Positions 1 to 10,920 of a stretch of DNA of 64,000 nt are shown in pieces (the first letter of the stretch is position 1; each line of letters starts with the position of its first letter). The stretch lies in contig NC_133537.1 of the NCBI RefSeq assembly GCF_048544455.1, positions 308,363,738 to 308,427,737 of the forward strand, given 5' to 3'. Source of the stretch: Silene latifolia (Eukaryota; Streptophyta; Magnoliopsida; Caryophyllales; Caryophyllaceae). Made by a program: the position numbers and the translations under genes. Below the pieces are notes generated by a model that saw only the letters and a list, made by a program, of their open reading frames with translations, was not told the DNA's origin and made no database searches.

Positions 1-211
1 GTCCCCACATTCCACTGGTCGGGATGAAAATCACCGATCCGATTATATTGCTAGGGCTATGACATGTACCGGATGTGGTAGATATCGGAAACTTATATTT
101 GCTCTAAATATAAACTTCTTTTCATATTATTAGGTTATTGATGATTATATTATTTTTTGCCAATAATTAAGTTGATATCTTATTTTATTATTTTCTATAA
201 CTCATAGTAAG

Positions 212-315
212 CATTGGATGTAGGCTATGATAAATCCGGCTCAAAGTATAGTTTGTTGGTGTGATCCTACCGGAGATGAAGAGACTCGTCAGTTTTTCAT
301 GGATTCAATTACTAA
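212..315 (+). pseudogene. Decayed Ulp1/C48-like protease exon of the CACTA element
   Basis: Reading from 212, the frame gives HWM, a stop (TAG at 221), then AMINPAQSIVCWCDPTG and a few further residues before a GT splice-donor-like site at 316. The HW pair and the downstream DP(T/L)G pattern match the catalytic His region and following strand of Ulp1-like proteases carried by plant CACTA elements. An AG acceptor-like dinucleotide lies immediately before 212. Related coding sequence seems to continue around 400-560 but carries stops and I cannot assign exons there. Family assignment is by remembered motif, not by search. Confidence 0.55.
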
Positions 316-722
316 GTATGTTCAATGTATACGTGATTTTGTTTTTTATTTTTTGTATCAGCCTTGATGAAAATATTGTTTGATGTGGGATTATAAGAGG
401 TGCGTGACAAGGCTAAAGTGAAGATCAAGGAGTACGAGTTGCTAAGGAAGAATTTCAGTGACACTGACTGCCTTTGGATTCAATTATCAATATGTCAAGG
501 ATACTCTTATGGCTAAGTATGGATTCGAAAGTGGAGTCATTGATGAAGCATTGTTTTATATTTTTGTTGATAGGTTAGTTGGTTAAAGATATTTAGGTAA
601 TTGACTTGGAATAATTGGAATAATCGGTTTGTATGAAGATATTTGTTGCTGATAATCAAATCATCTTGCAAAGCGTTTGTGGTATTCAGATTGTGAGTTT
701 CATATAATTTCGACAGGAATTT

Positions 723-1126
723 TTTATATAAAAAAAAGCATTATTAAATTGTGTCGGTTCTTGAAAGAAATGATGCATATGAAAAAAAAAAAGAATTTAA
801 CCCTAAAACAAAATATCAATTGCATCCGTTATGATAATAAATGACGCAAAAAATAAAGAAAATGCATCGGTTCTATAAAGAACTGATGCAAATGTTGAAG
901 CATTTGCGTCAGTTTTACATACAATTGCGTCGGTTTTATATACATAACTGACGCAAATGGTTCTTTTTTGCGTCGGTTTTTAAAATACAACTGACGCAAA
1001 TGGTGAACTTTTTGCTTCAGTTCCACAACTGACGCATAGCAAATACGACCCCTCGATATACGTCAGGCCAAAACTGACGCAAAAGGCCCTATACAACTGA
1101 CGCAATAGGGGTTTTTTCCATTAGTG
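723..1126. repeat. CACTA subterminal repeat array (TGCGTCAG motif, both orientations)
   Basis: About a dozen copies of TGCGTCAGTT/TGCGTCGGTT or their complement AACTGACGCAAA occur between 723 and 1105, often as facing pairs around a short A/T-rich spacer, for example near 900-990. Several copies have decayed to TGCATCGG or TGATGCA. Such subterminal arrays are transposase-binding regions in En/Spm and related elements; binding here is inference. Confidence 0.75.
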
Positions 1127-1131
1127 CAATC

Positions 1132-3167
1132 TGATCCGTCATATATTCAGATTAACCATAATCGGGATCGTCCTAGACAAATGCTAAAAACGAGGCAGAA
1201 CAGTGTCGGGCAGCCCCATTAGGGCGTGAGCCTATTGGTGAGGGAAGGGGTTCTACCAGGTTTTTAAATGTGGAAATAGGCAGGCTCTTGGGGCGCGAGC
1301 CATGGGGCGAGCCAAGAGGTGCCTCCTGGTTATTAAAAAGGTTGTTTAAAACGATTTTTTTGTGATTGATGATTTTCAATTATGATTTGCATGACTCAAA
1401 ATAATTACTATTATGTTAGTAATATTCGTTGTCAGATTTTCAAGTTTGAAAAGCATAATAAAATGTGTAGAAGGAAAATGTTTGATTTGAAGTAATTATG
1501 TTAAGTTCAATTATTTGTAATTAGTTAAGTTTGTCATCGTACTCGGATTAACCGATATGGTATAAAGAACCAAGGATCATTATGAATTATGACTAATATG
1601 TTTGCAAGTGTAAATAAATGAGAAAGATGCTAAGTAAAATAAAAGGGGGGGGGGGGGGGAGTTAAATACCCTTTAATTTGTAATTAACCAATAATATCAT
1701 CGAGTCACGGAATAAACCGTCATGGTATAAAGAACCAAGGATGATTTTTGTAATGGTCAAAATATGTTGATCATAAAAATGAATTACAATGGTAAATAAA
1801 AGAAAAGAATTTCCTTTAAAATGTAATTAACCAAATAATATCACCGAGTCACGGATTAAACCGTCATGGTATATGGAACCAAGGGTGATTATAATTTATG
1901 GCTAAAAAGTTTGTCATAAAAATGATTTGAAGCATTTGAAATGGTAAAAACCGATTACAAATAAGAAATGAAATAAAGAGGAAAGACGAGAACAAACACG
2001 TTTGAGTCTGACTCGAGAACCCACAAGAGGCGCGAGCCTCTTTGCATAGCAAAGGGCTTCTGTCTCGGGCCAAAACTCGGTTTTGGCTCGTCTAACCTAT
2101 ATTTGAATCGTGTTATGCATTGTTCATGCATATAAACTCATAAAAACATTAAAGACATGAAATAAATGAGTTGTTTACACCCTCAAACTTACGTGTATTG
2201 ATGTTTGCGAGGTAGACGACTTTAGAGACGGTTTTCTCGTAGCGACTACTCACGATCAAAGAAGTTTAAAAGAGTGCCTTAAAAAGGATTTTATTTTGAA
2301 AATGAGTTGAAAATATGTTGTTGAAAAACATGTTGATTAATGTTGAGTTGGTGGAATGGGTCGGTCGAATGCACGACGACGGTACCAAACAAAATGTGTA
2401 AGGCTTGTGTATACGATCGGTAGGTCGTAAACACGTGTCGATTTTGCGACTTAGGAAGTCGAGTCTAGAAGTTTAAGGGAGATTTGAGGGGGCGGACGCT
2501 CGCGTGAGTTTTATGGTGTGTGATGGTGGGTATTTATAGATAAATGTGGGATGGTAGGTCGGTTGAGTTTTCTTGGAGGCTAAGCAGACACACCAACGAG
2601 GCGCGAGGTACCTAGTGACTGAAAGGGGTGTACTGTCCCTTTCAGAAATTCGGATTTTCCATTTGTTCTAACCAATGTTTTATTGGTTGTGATTTATGGT
2701 CTTTGATGCTTGCTTAGCCGTGTAAGCTTGATCTTGGGTGTTGTTTGGGGTAGGTATTTTGTGTCCTTGACTCGGGTTTGACCCGTGTGAGCCGGGATTT
2801 GAATTTCGAGTCGGTTTTTGGCCCGGTGTCGGTTTAGACTCTAAATAGAGTCATTTTAATGGAAATTACATGATAAAGACATTCATGGCATTATTTTTGA
2901 CATTCGAGATTTGGGTTGGCTCGGGTTGACTCAGGTTGACTCGAGTTGTGGGTTTCTGAGTCGGTTTGGATCCGAAGACGGTTTTAACTCTAAATAGTGT
3001 TGTTTTAATGCAAATGAAGTTAGAAAACTTTTGAAATCATTTTTCATATTCGAGTAGTGCATTAAACTGTCTAATGTATAGCCAATCCACGCACGCATAT
3101 CAAAAACATGTTATAGTCCGATCATCATCGGGTGGTTTTTGGAAGGTGCAGATACCGGGTATCTACA
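1132..3167 (-). mobile_element. Probable solo LTR (element A) of a Tat-type gypsy retrotransposon
   Basis: Read on the minus strand it begins at 3167 with TGTAGATACCCGG and continues with a stretch recognisably similar to the start of the element C LTR (the CCACCCGATGATGAT region). A minus-strand TATA box (TCTATAAATACCC) lies near 2525-2540. No internal region, primer site or polypurine tract follows, so it is a solo or truncated LTR. Five bases flanking each side are CAATC (1127-1131) and GAATC (3168-3172), a possible target duplication with one mismatch; the 1132 boundary is therefore uncertain. It lies between the CACTA end and a Helitron remnant. Confidence 0.6.
1515..1930. repeat. Three diverged tandem repeats inside LTR A
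   Basis: A unit of about 130-160 bp recurs three times. Each copy contains the core GTCACGGATTAAACCGTCAT or a variant followed by GGTATAAAGAACCAAGG and an AT-rich tail. Copies centre near 1550, 1715 and 1855. A poly(G) run (1647-1659) separates the first two. It probably arose by tandem duplication within the LTR. Confidence 0.6.
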
Positions 3168-3202
3168 GAATCACGGTCTATTGATGCAGTCATGACAGTT
3201 AC
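3168..3202 (-). pseudogene. 35-bp remnant of the Helitron helicase gene, left of the copia insertion
   Basis: The copia element that starts at 3203 is flanked by GTTAC at 3198-3202 and 43244-43248. Removing it joins these 35 bases to the helicase C-terminus on the minus strand, and the reading frame that ends ...REANKVT at 43244 continues openly through them. The fragment is cut at 3168 by LTR A. It is too short to identify alone; the assignment rests on the target duplication and frame continuity. Confidence 0.6.
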
Positions 3203-3460
3203 TGTTGGAGCTTGTGTCCTCCACAGTTAGTGTGATAACATATATAAATCTCTTATAGGTTCACAAGGGTATACTTAGTATTTTATCAGTTGATTAACGA
3301 TTACTTAATGACGGTTGGCTTGCTAGAAGTTTGACGTTATTATCATACTGATGGCGGTGATCAACTGGTCCCTAAAAGTCACACCTAAAGGATGTGTTTG
3401 AGAGATGTGATTGTATGAAAATATAATCACATTGATGCCTGACTAAAAGGTTAGTCTATC
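3203..3460 (+). repeat. Copia 5' LTR, first part (interrupted by element B)
   Basis: Matches 42173-42430 of the 3' LTR with only a few substitutions by eye. It stops at CTATC (3456-3460), the target duplication of element B; the second copy of CTATC is at 15208-15212, after which the LTR continues. Confidence 0.93.
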
Positions 3461-6400
3461 TGTGGACAAGGCCCTCGGGAACTGCGTCCGCGGGATCCAC
3501 ACTAGGCATAATCGACTCGAGGTTCTTTCGAATCGAATTAAGACAAATTAGAGTCGCCACCAAGTTTTTTGGGAACTTGGAACCGTTCAAGTCAACTTTA
3601 CACCTTTCGTCGAAAAGCATAAAGCCAATCGACTACGAGTGATTAAAGATAAAGACTTGTACCCTATATCACTCGATTTGAATGACTCTCGTAATCCAAT
3701 GGTATTTAGACGGATCCACAAACCATAGATCTTAAGTAAGGGGTGAGGGTACGTGTTAGGAAGCCCATAAGGACACCTAACCCCGCCCGTCGATAACGGC
3801 CTCTACTAAGTCAAGTATTGGATTTCAAACAAGGTCATAGCTACTACGATATATGATATGCAAACATCGTTTTTAAAACCCTAACATGTGAAGTTTCTAT
3901 GTCGATTTAGATGCAACTAAACTAACTTTGTCAAAGTTGTAATTTAGCATGTGGGTTGATTGATCTAACAACATATAAACGAAACAAACAAGGCTTGATG
4001 GGAATGGGGGAGCCGTTGGGATCTACCCTATTACAACCCAGGCATTTCATGCCGACACAACGAGAAATTAAAGATACAACTCGATCTAAAATACAACGCT
4101 ATACACAAAACCACACACGACACACTACACGGCCAACTCGGCCTAGGGAAATGTGCACAAGGGGGGTGGCTCACGGCTTACATGACTCACGGCCTTGGGT
4201 CACTCCTCGTAATGCATGCTTTCACTTAATCTTATCGAATTAGAAATAGGGCCACACACCAAAGCATGTATTAGCATAAATCGGGCCATATCGCTTTAAA
4301 CAACATGCGATTTACTACGCTTTTACACGAATTGGAGCACAACCATCTGACCAAATGAGACTAAGGTTTTTTGAAGAAGTTTTGACTCGATGAAAGTAGA
4401 ACAAACTTGAAAGTTACAACTCGATGGACAAATTATAAATTACAAGCAACGAAACAACAAAGAACAATTGGTACAAAAAAACGAAGCAAGAAGGACAAAG
4501 AAATCGGCCAACCTCACGGCCAACCACGGCCATCCTAGTTCCTAGGTCAAGTTCATTAGTTAGATCAAATGATTGTGAAACGAGTTAGGAGACGAGTTAG
4601 AAAACAAGTTAAAAACGACGTTGATCGATCAAGAAAATATCGCGCGAGCATGCATTCTACACGGCCTAAAGGGGTCGAATTAGGTCACGAAGCTACAAGA
4701 TTAACCCTACTCATCGAGTGTTAATAGGAAGGTGCTAATCACACACTCCAATGCTAGCGAGAAATCAAGTGAAAAGAGAGATGCGTTCAATTAGGTTATA
4801 GATTTGTTAATCGATTTTTAAAGCTATGTCGATGCCACCTAACATGTCTAATTAGGTTATTTAATCGATCTAAAGTCGTCTAAGTGAATCATATGTTAAC
4901 AAAAAGGGGTCAAACTAACATGCGACGGGTCCTAGGGTAGGTCGAATTGGCCGAAACAAACGAGGGATCAAAAGCGAGGAACGAAGTTAGAAATCGTTTT
5001 ATTAATGCCCTACCTTGAACACGAGGATATGTAAATGAGACGGGGTGTACGACCGACCGATGTGGCGGATTTCTTTCCCATCTCAAGTCAACGCGGGTGT
5101 TCGTGGTGGTACTTTAACTCATACTCGAACTAAACTAGTTTCATAGTTAATGATATTAAACGATAAACAAAACGATAAACAAAACGATAAACAAAACGAT
5201 AAACAATAAAAAAAACAAACATAAAAAGAACGAAATAAAAAGGGAGAAGAGGAGGATTTGATGCACCCTCAACCTACATGTATCGTTGACACCATCTTGG
5301 GTCGTAATCGATCGTAGATTTTATCTCGAGAGGCCGTCGTCGACGAAGGAACAAAGCAACAAACACGTTTTTTGCAAATCTGGACAGCAACTTTCAAACT
5401 GCAATTTCTCACTCGTTTCATGGTGAAAATTAGATTTCAAAGATGTTTTGAAAACTAGAAAGAGAGGAGAACAAAGATCTTAAAACAATCCCTGCTCGTT
5501 TTGAATTATTGGGCACGAAAAACGAGCACAAACAGAACTGGACAGACAGGAAAAGCCGCGAAAACAGAGTGTATGACACTATGTTTTTCGAGGGGATTCG
5601 TGTACTCTCAAGGGCAATTTGGCTCGTAAATCTTTGTCTAAGATGTAGATGGATGTTGTGTGGTTAATGAGGAACAAGAAACTCGAATTTTGATGGAGGT
5701 TTGAGGGTTGAACGAAGGGTTCCCAAGAGGACACACAAACTGATTCTCAGTTTTGTATGTCGGTTTTGTCGAGGGTTTTTGAGAGGCAATTAGGGTTTGT
5801 TTCTGGAGTTTAAAGCTTGTAAGTGATGGTAGTATGTATGGAGAACTTAGAGGAATGAATGTATGGTGGAGAGGAGGTATTTATAAGGAGTTTCGAAGGG
5901 TAGAAGTAGGGCAACAAGCAGTCGGGCCTGTTTCGCATAGCTGCTGTCCATCAGCTATTTCGTGAGGTTTTTAGGGTTTGTATGGGGGGTTTGCTTGGTG
6001 GTTAAGCTAAGGTAATATGGGTAGGATACTAGGGTATGGTGTAGGGTTAATGGGCACGGGTTTAAGTGGTGTTTGGAGCGGGTTTGGGGTTGTTTAGTGG
6101 ACTCGGGTTGAAGGGTGACGGACTGGTTTGTGCTGCTGTTTGGGGCTCGAAAATAAGGAGGTATGGACGTGGGTTTGCATGGTATTAGGGCCTGGTTATG
6201 AGGGTGAGTGATGGGTTGGGTTATGGGTCAAGAATTGGTTCGAGTTTGCTTCGAAAATCGTGCCCAAATCAAGTTGAAAACGAGCTCAAAATCGCGTATA
6301 AAATCGTCGTAAAAAACGAGTTCTTCAAATACGATTTATAAACGATATAAATTGATTTTTCAAATCAATTAATTAAAGAATGATTTTTCAAATCAAATAT

Positions 6401-6574
6401 CTATTTTATTTTCAATAAAATAAAATTATGAAAATAAATTCAAATTAAAACAATAAAATGAATTCACTTTAAAAAACATTAATTTAAATATCATTTAATA
6501 CATGTGTCCTATCATCATCGGGTGTTTGTCGGGTTCTCTATAAATTCCAATATCGACGGATACGGGTATCTACA
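3461..6574 (-). repeat. Element B 3' LTR (left copy)
   Basis: Nearly identical to 12040-15207. Differences seen by eye include four rather than two copies of an 11-bp ACGATAAACAA unit (about 5159-5205) and absence of about 85 bp that the right copy has near 15048-15132, just before the CCTATCATCATCGGG end region, plus scattered substitutions. A minus-strand TATA-like box TATAAATA lies at 5878-5885. The 95-codon open frame at 3956-4243 recurs in the other LTR and is not a believable protein. Confidence 0.92.
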
Positions 6575-6587
6575 GAGCCCCCACTTT
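6575..6587 (-). other. Element B polypurine tract
   Basis: On the minus strand AAAGTGGGGGCTC directly precedes the 3' LTR start TGTAGATACC. Element C has the same tract and the same flanking sequence (36351-36363). This is the expected plus-strand priming site. Confidence 0.85.
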
Positions 6588-6884
6588 GACTGAGGCTTGG
6601 ACAAGGCGAAAGTCAAAGTATACCCCAGGTCCCTTTCGACCTGAGGATTCCGCGGGTCGTTTATAGTCCATTAGACTTGCGTATATAAGCTCGCCAACCA
6701 TAAGAAGAGATCATACCTGAAACTTCGTCGGGGATTAACTCTTGCTTCTGTTGCGTCAAATTGTCATCATTGGTCGTCGACCCATAAATTGCATATATGG
6801 TGGGTTGAGCCTTATCCTCGGGCGCCTACGTATCCGTTTCTGACGGAATCAAACCCGCGTCGTAGTTCGGCAACTGCTGACACA

Positions 6885-6968
6885 TGCCCAAAGTTTATCA
6901 TCTGCTGGCATTTGCCCAAAATTCATCATCTGTTGATACTTGCCCAAAGTTTATCATCTGCTGGCAGG
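6885..6968. repeat. 3 x 28-bp tandem repeat
   Basis: Three consecutive units starting at 6885, 6913 and 6941, each beginning TGCCCAAA and containing TCATCATCTG or TTATCATCTG. Located in the 3' non-coding region of element B. Confidence 0.85.
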
Positions 6969-7267
6969 TGCCAAAATGGGACGGGACTTTCCAAGGATGG
7001 AGGTTGCCGCCGCTTTCATCATTTGCTTTTAGCTACAAAATTCTTCCATTTCATACTCTTGTATTGAATTGAATTATTGGTGGATGTCATCCTTTACATC
7101 TTGATAATGGTCTCTGAAGCCAACGGCCAGAGCCCTGATTTGAATGGCTCTATGGCTCTAAAGTCGAAGACTTTAGAGCCCCCAGTTGAAGCATATCCTG
7201 CTACATTCGAAGCACAAAAACGTACTAGCAATAATCATCACATAAGCACATTGGATCATTTAAAAGA

Positions 7268-7453
7268 TTGGGTCATCGACCCAAAAAATGAATTTGAAAA
7301 TTTTGAATAATTGGGCCATCGACCCGAAGTTTGAATTTGACATCACTTGGAATGTTGGGCCATCGGCCCTTCAAAAATTGAATTTTGAATTTTGAATTTC
7401 GAAAGATTGGGTCATCGACCCAAGAAGATTCCACTACTTGGATCATCTATCCA
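7268..7453. repeat. Five spaced short palindromes (TTGGGTCATCGACCCAA type)
   Basis: Copies at about 7268-7284, 7311-7326, 7354-7370, 7407-7423 and a decayed one at 7439-7453. Each has arms TTGGGTC/GACCCAA or TTGGGCC/GGCCC around AT, separated by 15-35 bp of A/T-rich GAATTTGAA-type sequence. Compensating changes are seen (GGGTC with GACCC, GGGCC with GGCCC), hinting at structure or at duplication of a palindromic unit. Confidence 0.75.
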
Positions 7454-7913
7454 TAATTCGCAAAAAGTTTTTGGAATTTTGAAATTTTGAAATTTTTTGA
7501 AATCGAACCTTGATGGGTGAGCATGAAATACGACTCAGACACTCCGTATGACCCGTAAACAACGTGGGCGTAGCTCTGCCATCAAACAAAAAAGGAAAAT
7601 AAAACCGTAAGTGTGCACGGGTTTTAATTCAATTATTGACTTGTTAGGGGTAGAAATGTAAATTGGCGTTCGGTGCCAAAAAGACGGCAAATGGGAATCA
7701 CAAGGTCGTCGAACTTGGGACGGAGATATCGTATGGCATGGGCGTGCTCCCGAGGGCACATGGGAATCAAGATCACTTGACATTGACAAGGTGGATTAAA
7801 CTCACGGAGCAACAACGTTAGCTTCGCCCAGACACTAAACACAGACTCATTTTATGAGAACACTTAAACATCACACATCACTCTTATTGGGAACATTCTG
7901 TCACTCTTCTCCT

Positions 7914-8044
7914 CGCCTCCTTTCTTTTCAGCGAGTTTTCATCATTTCTTGCCACCGCCTTCTTTCTTTTCAGCAGGCTTTTATTATTTTTTCTTCCACG
8001 CCTTCTTTCTTTTCAGCGGGTTTTTCATATTTTCTGTTCCCAAC
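7914..8044. repeat. 3 x 42-45-bp tandem repeat
   Basis: Units start near 7914, 7956 and 8000 and share CGCCTTCTTTCTTTTCAGC followed by a T-rich half. Located in the 3' non-coding region of element B. Confidence 0.8.
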
Positions 8045-9743
8045 ACAAACCCACATCTATGTGACTCAGCATCTTTGCCTAAACTGTTAGATAAAGCTCA
8101 TTCTGAGACTTGACTCTACTCATCTGAACCTATATCCTCATCCTAGCCTACATCGAGTGCTAAGACCGACTCAAACAAAGGTGGCTTCATTTGGACTTGG
8201 TAAAGACCCGTAAGAAACCGACAAGATGACAACTTGGTTGATGAGTGGATTGAATCCCTTATTCTGAAGGACTGCCTACGTATTCGCGTGGAGCGAAATC
8301 AAATCCGACGTAGTTCGATCATGGTGCATAAACATGGCATTTTGATTGTGTGTACACACTCGAAGGTGTCACCTAATGTATCATGTCATATCCCATTCTA
8401 GCCTGTAAGGTACCGTTAAATCCCGTGTTTGGGGTTGGTACAAAAGGTTGTGGTTCTTTGGGATGTGGAGCTTGGTAAAAATAGGTTCGCAAGGTAAACC
8501 ATCATTCTGAAGGTTCGTTTTGTGGTGCTAAGGCCAACGGGTTATGGCTTATAACGTGGTTGGAAATGGTGTCTCAGGTTTGATGAAACCCGAGTACAAA
8601 TGGGTTGGAAATCGATGTGGGTTCAAATTTCCATGTCTGGATCCTAAAGGCTTGGGTTTACTAACACAAGCTAACTGATTCTCAGAATCCCTAACTATTC
8701 CCTCATAAATGCCTCGGGAAGGACTTAGGGGTATGGATGACTGCTGATGGCACTACCTGAGCATTTTGGCTTCGCCTTTGAAATTCGATCAACATCCAGA
8801 CATTTCTTTTTCTTTTCTTCTTCTTTTTTCCTTTTTTTCTTTGTCGTTTTTTCTTTTTTCTTCTTTTCATTTTTTTCATCTTTTTTTTCTTCTCTCTTTG
8901 AAAATGGTCTTATATTCAGTCACAAATGGATACACCTTGAAAACTGGGCTTCGCCAACTAAATTGGGTTAGAACTAACAATTAATTCTTAGAACGGGTTG
9001 ATCTCTTCTCTCTTCGAGATGGGATAATTTTGTTGGGGAATGGGCTTACTTTCCGTCATTGGCATGGGAAATAAGGAGCTAGTCCGGGTTCGTCTTAGAA
9101 TCATCTGAAAAGCTTGTCATAAGACTGGTTTTGATGGAGGTTTTCTACCGCCAGACATGGAATAGGTAAAGGAATCAAACACGGAATCCTAGTGTACCTT
9201 CCATTTTGAAACGGGACATATTTCTACCCCCAGGGATGCCTTTGAGTGTGTTGTGCATTTTATCATGCTTTCAGAATGATTGAGGATTGAAAACAAGACA
9301 AATTGGGAAACGAAACTGCAACCTTTTATTGGAATGACAAAAGTTTAACAGACTCGAAAGAACGATTTCTAGGACACACCCTAGGTCATCGCGGAACAAA
9401 CGACTCAACTTCAGGAAAAGAAAGTCTTAGACTCGACTCGACTAAGATAAGAAAACAGATCCCGACTCATAATTTCAAATCTGGTCATGAGCTTTCCCTT
9501 GTTCAGCTGTCAACTTAGATGCTCGGCTCTTGTCCTTGATCCCTTCGATGGTCTGCCTCCATCCCGAGGTAGTCCTCTGAGGATCTACGCCAATGATGAA
9601 GGTTGGTGAATCGAATTGTCTTTTATTAACTTCGTTAATGAGAGGAGTACATTCTAAAGCAAGACTCCCGACTTGAATTTCATTCTTCGGGTTTGGCAAG
9701 AATTCAAAGCAATCCACAAATATTTTCCTGATAAACACCCCTT

Positions 9744-10920
9744 TCAAGTGACATGGGTGGATAAGATGGGAATAATCGACATTGTCTTCGACAGAAACAA
9801 AGTTGGCGTGATCGCCAAATGGATTGGTGATGTTATTGGGTTTGGGAGTGTTCCATTCTCAATCATGTCTTGGATTTCGTGCTTCAGTCGATAGCACCTT
9901 TCAGTATCATGGCCTTTCCCTTGATGAAAGGCACAGTAGGCATTTGGTTTATACCATTTACCTTGTTGATCAGCGGGAGGGTCCGGAGTTGGACCAATAG
10001 GCTTCAGCTTTCCTTGGGCTATGAGTCTTTGGAGAGCGTATGTATAAGTGCATCCGATATCGGTGAATGCCCTAGGTGTTTGGCGCTGCGACTTCTTCGA
10101 TTTCCCTTCTAAGAGATTGATGGCTTCATCAATATGGGGGCGCTTAGGGGCCTTGCCCTTAGACAATGAGGCCCCTTGGTACCCTTTCGGCTTTTCAGCC
10201 TCTGCCCTTATGACATCATCTTCTACCTTTATCCCGATTCTTATCAATTCTTTGAAAGAGCCAAAATTCTTGTATTTCAGAGCATTGCGGTAAACAGGTC
10301 GTAGATTATTTACGAACTTATCTACCATTTCAACTTCATCAGGCTTCTTGGCTAGTTTCACGCTTTCAGCGCGCCATCTTGCAAGGAATTCAGTAAAGCC
10401 TTCTTTTTCTTTCTGGGTCATCACCTCCAATGTTCTTATGTTGGTTTGAATCTCGACATTATCAGCATAGTTCTTACAGAACTCCACCATAATATCTTCG
10501 AAAGTAGGGAAGTTCTTAAGGTCCAGATTGTAGAACCACGCCTTCGGGTGTTCACCCAGAGATTGGGCGAAAATTTCAGAGAGCATGTCAGCAGGTACTC
10601 CCTTCGAGTGCTAAGTACCCCTTATAGGCCTTAACATGGTGGACTGGATCTTCTGTGCCCTTAAACTTTGGGATATCAGTGAGTACCATGTTTGTGGGCA
10701 ACTTATCCTGAACTAGGGCATAGGCCCTAGCATTTTCATAGTGGATGTTCTTCCCCTGGGAGAGCTTCAGACGGTCTTCAATGAAGTTGAACCGTTTCTC
10801 CAGATCAGTCAGAGGTGGGGTAGATGAAGAGGAATCTTCACACAGCTTAGATTCGATCGCATCCATTCTGGTCATCATGAGGTTCACGGCCTCAGTGAGT
10901 TTGTTAACAACATTTTCCAT
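9744..10920 (-). pseudogene. Element B gag (capsid/nucleocapsid), one frameshift
   Basis: Start chosen at ATG 10920-10918 (MENVVNKLTEAVN), which opens a helical N-terminus as in the gag of element C. The frame runs to a stop at 10588 and resumes one base out of register at 10586, so a single indel near 10590 breaks it. The second part has the gypsy gag core (FYNLDLKNFPTFEDIMVEF, then TQKEKEGFTEFLARW) and a zinc-knuckle-like CX2HX4HX4C ending in ERC near 9890. The same landmarks occur in element C gag, though the two differ substantially. A further 90-codon frame (9475-9747) continues downstream in another register and may be decayed gag tail or untranslated sequence. No protease follows. Confidence 0.85.

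Larger units (their letters stand above)
1..1126 (+). mobile_element. 3' end of a CACTA (En/Spm-like) DNA transposon
   Basis: The segment ends in CATTAGTG at 1119-1126, so the complementary strand begins CACTAATGG, the terminal signature of CACTA transposons. The last 400 bp are packed with short direct and inverted copies of TGCGTCAG, the subterminal arrangement bound by CACTA transposases. Upstream at 212-315 lies a decayed exon resembling the Ulp1-type (C48) cysteine protease domain found downstream of the transposase in plant CACTA elements. Orientation is therefore plus and only the 3' end is in the window; transposase and 5' terminus lie to the left. Three-base target duplications are expected but cannot be tested with one end. 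Confidence 0.8.
6588..9474 (-). other. Element B non-coding 3' region where pol would be expected
   Basis: About 2.9 kb between gag and the polypurine tract without retrotransposon enzyme motifs in any frame. It holds three short tandem-repeat blocks (separate entries), a polypyrimidine stretch (about 8805-8900) that produces meaningless Phe/Ser-rich open frames, and the sequence TTGACTTTCGCC-type motif beside the polypurine tract that element C shares. Repeat-rich 3' untranslated regions are known in Tat/Ogre elements. Confidence 0.7.

Noticed and set aside
3956..4243. 95-codon open frame, repeated at 12535-12822
   Set aside because: It occurs in both LTRs of element B on the non-coding strand and has low complexity; duplication comes from the LTR pair, not selection.
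7268..7453. Regularly spaced palindromes resembling a CRISPR array
   Set aside because: Spacers are simple A/T-rich repeats of one another, copies are imperfect, and the context is a plant retroelement.
8747..8984. Phe/Ser-rich open frames that look like membrane peptides
   Set aside because: They arise from a polypyrimidine tract in non-coding sequence of element B.
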